Below, piece by piece: positions 59,880-64,000 of a DNA stretch of 64,000 nt (position 1 is its first letter; each line of letters starts with the position of its first letter). The DNA is taken from positions 2,769,001 to 2,833,000 of the forward strand of contig NZ_BNED01000005.1 in NCBI RefSeq assembly GCF_016755875.1, in the 5' to 3' direction. A model generated the notes under the pieces. The model saw only the letters and a program-made list of their open reading frames with translations, did no database searches and was not told the origin of the DNA. Position numbers and translations under genes: made by a program. The DNA is from Streptomyces spororaveus. Its GTDB lineage: Bacteria > Actinomycetota > Actinomycetes > Streptomycetales > Streptomycetaceae.

Positions 59880-60929
59880 TCAGACCTTCGGCTGCTGCTG
59901 GGTGATGCAGTGGATACCGCCACCCCCGGCGAAAATCGTACGTGCGTCAACGAGGGTCACGGTCCGCTCGGGGAACAGTCCGCGGAAGATCTCGGCGGCC
60001 TCCTCGTCGCGCGGGTCGTCGAAGGCGCACAGCACGACACCGCCGTTGCACAGGTAGTGGTTGATGTACGAGTAGTCCACCCACTCCCCGTCCTCCTCCA
60101 GCACGGTCGGCGCCGGCACCTCCACGACTTCCAGCTGCCGCCCGCGGGCGTCGGTGGAGGCGCGCAGGATGGCCGCGATGGTCTTGCAGCGCTCGTGGTC
60201 CGGGTGGGCCGGGTCGGGCTGGGTGTGGACCATGACGACGCCGGGGCGGGCGAAGGCCGCGACGATGTCGACGTGGCCCTGGGTGCCGTAGGTGCCGTAG
60301 TCGCCGGCCAGACCGTACGGGAGCCAGATCGCCTTGGTGGTGCCGAGGTGGGCGTGGATCTCGGCCTCGACCTGCTGGCGGGTCCAGCCGGGGTTGCGGC
60401 CCTCGCCCAGCTGCACGGTGTCGGTGAGGAGTACGGTGCCCTCGCCGTCGACGTGGATGGCGCCGCCCTCGTTGACGAGGCGGGTGCTGTACGTGCGGGT
60501 GCCGACCACGTCCGAGACGTGGCGGGCGATCTTCGAGTCGTGGTCCCAGCGGGCCCACTCCTGGGCGCCCCAGCCGTTGAAGGTCCAATCGACGGCCGCG
60601 AGCTCGCCGGCGTCGTTGGTGACGAAGGTCGGGCCGATGTCGCGCATCCAGGCGTCGTCGAGCTCCTGCTCGACCAGCTGTACGTCGTCGCCGACGACGG
60701 CGCGGGCGCTCTCCGCGTCGCCGGGCGAGACCACGAGGGTCACCGGCTCGTACGCCCGGACCGCGCGGGCGACGGCGCCCCAGGCCGCGCGGGCCTCGGC
60801 GAGCTCCTGCGCGTTGGTGAAGGTCGGGTTCGGGCTGGGCCAGGCCATCCAGGTGCGCTCGTGGGGCGTCCACTCGGCGGGCATCCGGAATCCGGCGTCG
60901 ACCGGCTTGGCGGGCTGATGGGCGGTCAT
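59880..60929 (-). CDS. aguA: Agmatine deiminase
   Basis: A 349-residue guanidine-modifying enzyme converting agmatine to N-carbamoylputrescine and ammonia. The family motifs are MPAEWTPHERTWMAWPSP, DDAWMRDIGPTFV, LVNEGGAIHVDGEG, and the C-terminal catalytic Cys in GGGGIHCITQQQP (Cys341). No N-carbamoylputrescine amidase (aguB) lies nearby. It starts 31 bases after ureC ends, suggesting co-transcription with the urease genes. Confidence 0.95.
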   Translation of the reverse strand: MTAHQPAKPVDAGFRMPAEWTPHERTWMAWPSPNPTFTNAQELAEARAAWGAVARAVRAYEPVTLVVSPGDAESARAVVGDDVQLVEQELDDAWMRDIGPTFVTNDAGELAAVDWTFNGWGAQEWARWDHDSKIARHVSDVVGTRTYSTRLVNEGGAIHVDGEGTVLLTDTVQLGEGRNPGWTRQQVEAEIHAHLGTTKAIWLPYGLAGDYGTYGTQGHVDIVAAFARPGVVMVHTQPDPAHPDHERCKTIAAILRASTDARGRQLEVVEVPAPTVLEEDGEWVDYSYINHYLCNGGVVLCAFDDPRDEEAAEIFRGLFPERTVTLVDARTIFAGGGGIHCITQQQPKV

Positions 60930-60959
60930 GGCAGGCAGGTCCTTACGGGCTGTGCTGAC

Positions 60960-62693
60960 TTACAGGAAGTACAGGCGGTTGAGGGAGACCGATGCGGCGG
61001 CTTCGGAGCGCAGCGGTTCCCCGTCGAGGGAGACCAGTCCGCTGCGCGCGTCCACATCGACCGCGCCCACCCGGGAGTTGAACAGGAGGTCCTTGGGGCC
61101 GATCCCCCGCGTGCCGCGGACGGCGACGCGGCGTCGGCGCGTCGGCATCTCGTCGCTGCCGAGGGCGGCGGCCGCGGCGGAGACGAAGGCGACGGAGATG
61201 TCGGCGGCCGTGGCTCCGTACGAGCCGAACTGCGGGCCGAGGACCAGGGGTTCGCAGGTGTCGGTGGCGGCGTTGGGGTCGCCGGTGACCCCGTAGGCCG
61301 GGAAGCCGGACTTGAGGACGAGCTGGGGCTTGGCGCCGAAGAACTGGGGGCGCCAGAGGACGATGTCGGCGAGCTTGCCGACCTCGATGGAGCCGATCTC
61401 GTGGGCGAGTCCGTGGGCGATGGCCGGGTTGATGGTGAGTTTGGCGATGTAGCGCAGGACGCGGGCGTTGTCGTCGCCCTCGCCGTCGCCGTCCATCGGG
61501 CCGAGCTCGCCCTTCATCTTGGCGGCCATGGCGAAGGTGCGGCGGATGGTCTCGCCGGCCCGGCCCATGCCCTGGGCGTCGGAGGAGGTGATGCCGATGG
61601 CGCCGAGGTCGTGGAGGACGTCTTCGGCGCCCATCGTCCCGGCGCGGATGCGGTCGCGGGCCATGGCGGCGTCGCCGGGCAGGTCGGGCTTGAGGTCGTG
61701 GACGGAGACGATCATGCCGTAGTGCTCGGCGACCGCGTCCCGGCCGAAGGGCAGCGTGGGATTGGTCGAGGACCCGATGACGTTGGGGACGCCGGCCATC
61801 TTCAGGACGTTGGGGACGTGTCCGCCGCCGCAGCCCTCGATGTGGAAGGCGTGGATGGTCCGGCCGTCCAGCACCCGCAGGGTGTCCTCGACCGACAGGC
61901 ACTCGTTGAGGCCGTCGCTGTGCAGCGCGACCTGTACGTCGTGCTCCTCCGCCACCCGCAGCGCCGTGTCCAGGGCCCGGGTGTGGGCGCCCATGTCCTC
62001 GTGGACCTTGAAGCCGGAGGCACCGCCCTCGGCCAGCGCCTCGACCAGCGGGGCGGCGTCGGAGGAGGAGCCGCGGGCGAGGAAGCCGATGTTGACGGGC
62101 CAGGCGTCGAAGGCGTTGAAGGCGTGCTTCAGCGCCCACGGGGAGTTGACGCCGACGCCCCAGACGGGGCCGAACTCCTGGCCGATGATCGTGGTGACGC
62201 CCGCGGCGAGCGAGGCTTCCATGATGCGCGGGGAGAGCAGGTGCACGTGGGTGTCCACGGCTCCGGCCGTGGCGATGAGGCCTTCGCCGGACACGATCGA
62301 GGTGCCGGTGCCGACGACCACGTCGACGCCGTCGAGGGTGTCGGGGTTGCCGGCCCGGCCGATCGCGTGGATCCGGCCCTCGCGGATGCCGATCGACACC
62401 TTGCGGATACCGAGCACCGCGTCGATGACCAGCACGTTGCTGATGACGACGTCGCAGGTCTCGCGGACGGCGGCGGCCTTCAGATGCAGACCGTCACGGG
62501 CCGTCTTGCCGAATCCCGCCAGGAACTCGTCGCCGGGCTTCTGCGCGTCGTGCTCCACCCGCACGGTCAGCCCGGAGTCCCCGAGCCGCACCCGGTCCCC
62601 GGCCCGCGGACCGAAGACGGACGCGTACTCGTGCGGGTCGATGTGCCGGCTGCCCGGCGCGCAGTGGTCACTGTGGGGGGTCTGGCGGCTCAT
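60960..62693 (-). CDS. ureC: Urease alpha-like subunit with altered active-site flap
   Basis: A 577-residue amidohydrolase, full urease-alpha length. Ni ligands are present: AGAVDTHVHLL (HxH), carbamylated-Lys segment GGASGFKVHEDMGAHT, ALHSDGLNE, HIEGCGGGH and ITSSDAQGMGR. The mobile flap normally reads MVCHHLD; here MIVSVHDLK aligns so that the flap Cys is Val and the catalytic His is kept, but the next His becomes Asp. It is therefore a divergent urease. The ATG overlaps the ureAB stop (ATGA). No ureD, ureE, ureF or ureG gene is in the window. Confidence 0.88.
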   Translation of the reverse strand: MSRQTPHSDHCAPGSRHIDPHEYASVFGPRAGDRVRLGDSGLTVRVEHDAQKPGDEFLAGFGKTARDGLHLKAAAVRETCDVVISNVLVIDAVLGIRKVSIGIREGRIHAIGRAGNPDTLDGVDVVVGTGTSIVSGEGLIATAGAVDTHVHLLSPRIMEASLAAGVTTIIGQEFGPVWGVGVNSPWALKHAFNAFDAWPVNIGFLARGSSSDAAPLVEALAEGGASGFKVHEDMGAHTRALDTALRVAEEHDVQVALHSDGLNECLSVEDTLRVLDGRTIHAFHIEGCGGGHVPNVLKMAGVPNVIGSSTNPTLPFGRDAVAEHYGMIVSVHDLKPDLPGDAAMARDRIRAGTMGAEDVLHDLGAIGITSSDAQGMGRAGETIRRTFAMAAKMKGELGPMDGDGEGDDNARVLRYIAKLTINPAIAHGLAHEIGSIEVGKLADIVLWRPQFFGAKPQLVLKSGFPAYGVTGDPNAATDTCEPLVLGPQFGSYGATAADISVAFVSAAAAALGSDEMPTRRRRVAVRGTRGIGPKDLLFNSRVGAVDVDARSGLVSLDGEPLRSEAAASVSLNRLYFL

Positions 62694-63400
62694 GCCCGGT
62701 CTCCGTCCTCGTGTTCGGCGGTGACGCCGAGGTAGCCGCAGGCCGCCGCGCGGCGCAGGGCCTCGTCCTTGGCTCCGGGCGCGTCCAGGGGCCCGTCGAC
62801 CAGTCCCGCGAAGCCGATCGCGACGCGCTCGCCGCCGATGGGGACGAGGCCGACCTCGCCCTCGCCGTGGGGGTCGAACCGTACGGACGAGCCCGCCGGC
62901 ACGCACAGCCGCATCCCGTAGGCCGCGGCCCGGTCGAAGTCGAGCCGCGGGTTCGCCTCGAAGAAGTGGAAGTGCGAGGTCACGCTCACCGGCACGGCCG
63001 CGGTGTTGCGCACGCGCAGGTGCAGCACCGGCTCCGGCTGGGGGGCGCCCGGGCCGGGGACGACCGCGCCCGGGGCGTCGTCGCCGAGCGGTACCGCGCC
63101 CTGGATGGGGGACGAGACGACCGCGAGGCGGGACCCGTCGTCGAAGACCGCCTCCACGTGCACCTCGGCGACCACGTCGGCGACGCCCGGCAGGACGTCG
63201 TCCGGGCCCAGCACACCGCGGGCCTCGTCGATGGCCTCCGCGAGCCGCTTGCCGTCGCGCGCCGCCTCGCAGACCGTGTCCGCGATCAGCGCGGTGGCCT
63301 CCGGGACATTCAGTTTCAGGCCACGGGCCCGCCGGGCCCTGGCCAGCTCCGCAGCGCTGCGGAGCAGCAGCCGGTCGCGCTCCGTAGGGGTCAGCCGCAC
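62690..63400 (-). CDS. ureAB: Fused urease gamma-beta subunit
   Basis: A 236-residue fusion of UreA (gamma, residues 1-100: RLTPTERDRLLLRSAAELARARRARGLKLNVPEATALI) and UreB (beta, about 125-225: TAAVPVSVTSHFHFFEANPRLDFDRAAAYGMRL and GFAGLVDG). A Pro/Gly-rich linker joins them, as in Helicobacter UreA. The start is GTG at 63400. It is the first gene of the operon and overlaps ureC by four bases. Confidence 0.92.
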   Translation of the reverse strand: MRLTPTERDRLLLRSAAELARARRARGLKLNVPEATALIADTVCEAARDGKRLAEAIDEARGVLGPDDVLPGVADVVAEVHVEAVFDDGSRLAVVSSPIQGAVPLGDDAPGAVVPGPGAPQPEPVLHLRVRNTAAVPVSVTSHFHFFEANPRLDFDRAAAYGMRLCVPAGSSVRFDPHGEGEVGLVPIGGERVAIGFAGLVDGPLDAPGAKDEALRRAAACGYLGVTAEHEDGDRA

Positions 63401-63428
63401 GCCGATCCACCACCTCTTGAGTCGATGG

Positions 63429-63447
63429 GTTAGAGCATCACTCTAAC
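63429..63447. promoter_or_regulatory. Palindromic operator between ureAB and the NCS1 permease
   Basis: GTTAGAG-CATCA-CTCTAAC is a perfect 7/7 dyad with a 5-base spacer, 29 bases before the ureAB start and 110 bases before the permease start. A second dyad, TTGAG-TGTCG-CTCAA, lies at 63500-63514, nearer the permease. TetR-type dimers bind this kind of site, and a tetR gene ends the operon. Confidence 0.7.
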
Positions 63448-63556
63448 TCTTCATTTCGTTGTAGGGAATCATTGACCTGGGGGCTAGCCTTGGGTCACAT
63501 TGAGTGTCGCTCAAACAATGCGCAACCACCCCCCGCCCTGCCAAGGGAGTCCCCCC

Positions 63557-64000
63557 ATGCCCATCGAACAGCGCGGAGTCGACACCATCCCCGAGGACGA
63601 GCGGACGAGTGGTCCCCGTGACCTGATCTCGATCCTTCTCGGCTCCAACCTCTGCCTCGGTGTGATCGTCTTCGGCTGGCTGCCCCCGTCCTTCGGACTG
63701 GGCCTGTGGCCCTCGGTCACCGCCATCGTGACCGGCACGCTCGTCGGTATCGCCTTCACCGCGCCGCTGGCGCTCGTATCCCTGCGCACCGCCACCAACC
63801 TCTCGACCTCCAGCGGCGCGCAGTTCGGCGTCCGCGGCCGGCTCGTGGGCTCGGTGGTGGGCCTGCTGCTCTCGCTCGGTTACACGGCACTCACCCTGTG
63901 GATCGGCGGCGACGTGATGGTGGGCGTCCTCGCGCGGCTCACCGGGCTCCCGGACACCGGCGCCACGCGCGGCCTGATGTACGGCGTGCTCGCCGCGTGT
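63557..64000 (+). CDS. NCS1-family permease, N-terminal part (runs off the window)
   Basis: The first 148 residues of a second NCS1 nucleobase/cation symporter-type permease. The ATG at 63557 has GGGAG eight bases upstream. A short hydrophilic N terminus (MPIEQRGVDTIPEDERTSG) precedes LISILLGSNLCLGVIVFGW, AIVTGTLVGIAFTAPLALVSLRTATNLSTSSGAQFGVRGRLVGSVVG and further hydrophobic segments. The GSNLCLG and SGAQFGVRGRLVG patterns fit the family. It diverges from the urease operon, so it may import a nitrogen compound feeding it; the substrate is unknown. Confidence 0.82.
   Translation, partial: MPIEQRGVDTIPEDERTSGPRDLISILLGSNLCLGVIVFGWLPPSFGLGLWPSVTAIVTGTLVGIAFTAPLALVSLRTATNLSTSSGAQFGVRGRLVGSVVGLLLSLGYTALTLWIGGDVMVGVLARLTGLPDTGATRGLMYGVLAAC

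Noticed and set aside
59697..62735. Very long plus-strand open frame (about 1000 codons) across aguA and ureC
   Set aside because: It is antisense to two well-recognised enzymes. The composition is Gly/Ala/Val/Asp-rich as expected when a GC-rich gene is read backwards, and no start signal or known domain appears.

Overview
This window is a stretch of a Streptomyces chromosome, or of a very close relative such as Kitasatospora. Base composition is very GC-rich, with strong G/C bias at third codon positions. GTG and TTG starts are common. The genus-typical genes nsdA, ndgR and hupS (with its histone H1-like tail) are present, as are two tandem conservons (cvnABCD), an AccB/AccE carboxylase pair and an F420 gene (cofC). 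From memory, the gene order matches the core of the S. coelicolor chromosome from amtB-nsdA to the second urease locus. I see no transposase, integrase, phage gene, CRISPR array or long atypical region. The species cannot be fixed from the sequence alone.

Layout. 1-9.4 kb: the start of amtB with a GlnR-type operator, nsdA, a primase/polymerase-fold gene, ftsY, an NCS1 permease, a luciferase-like oxidoreductase and the glucose permease glcP. 9.4-22 kb: smc, a small coiled-coil gene, acylphosphatase, a secreted CAP protein, a flavodoxin/HxlR pair, then mutM, rnc, rpmF, a DUF177 gene, a coiled-coil DivIVA-like gene, coaD and rsmD. 21.7-33 kb: recG, a DAK2 (FakA-like) gene, rpmB, thiL-thiD, a stand-alone AsnC effector domain, a DUF3515 lipoprotein, ddl, plsC-gpsA and cofC. 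33-42 kb: hupS, leuCD with divergent ndgR, five tRNAs (Gln/Glu), an HAD phosphatase, a DUF4241 gene, gltX, a fumarylacetoacetase-family gene and a 62-residue peptide gene.

42.5-53 kb: two complete tandem conservons, each coding a histidine-kinase-like receptor (CvnA), a roadblock protein (CvnB), a DUF742 protein (CvnC) and a Ras-like GTPase (CvnD). The B and D copies are almost identical in DNA; the A and C copies have diverged. 53-64 kb: accB-accE, yceI, a membrane/TPM-like protein, citramalate synthase behind a possible transcription attenuator, and an apparent operon ureAB-ureC-aguA-tetR. A second NCS1 permease gene diverges from that operon across a palindromic operator.

How the genes work together. 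Much of the window is housekeeping: protein targeting (FtsY), chromosome organisation (SMC, HupS), repair (MutM, RecG, RsmD), translation (L28, L32, GltX and its cognate tRNAs), cofactors (CoaD, ThiL/ThiD, CofC), cell wall (Ddl) and phospholipid (GpsA/PlsC). Nitrogen and branched-chain amino-acid metabolism recur: amtB, leuCD/ndgR, cimA, and the unusual urease/agmatine-deiminase operon. The best candidates for undescribed biology are that operon with its urease-alpha flap changes, the 62-residue duplicated-motif peptide beside the conservons, the homogenised B/D genes and the B-C hairpins of the tandem conservons, and the cimA leader.
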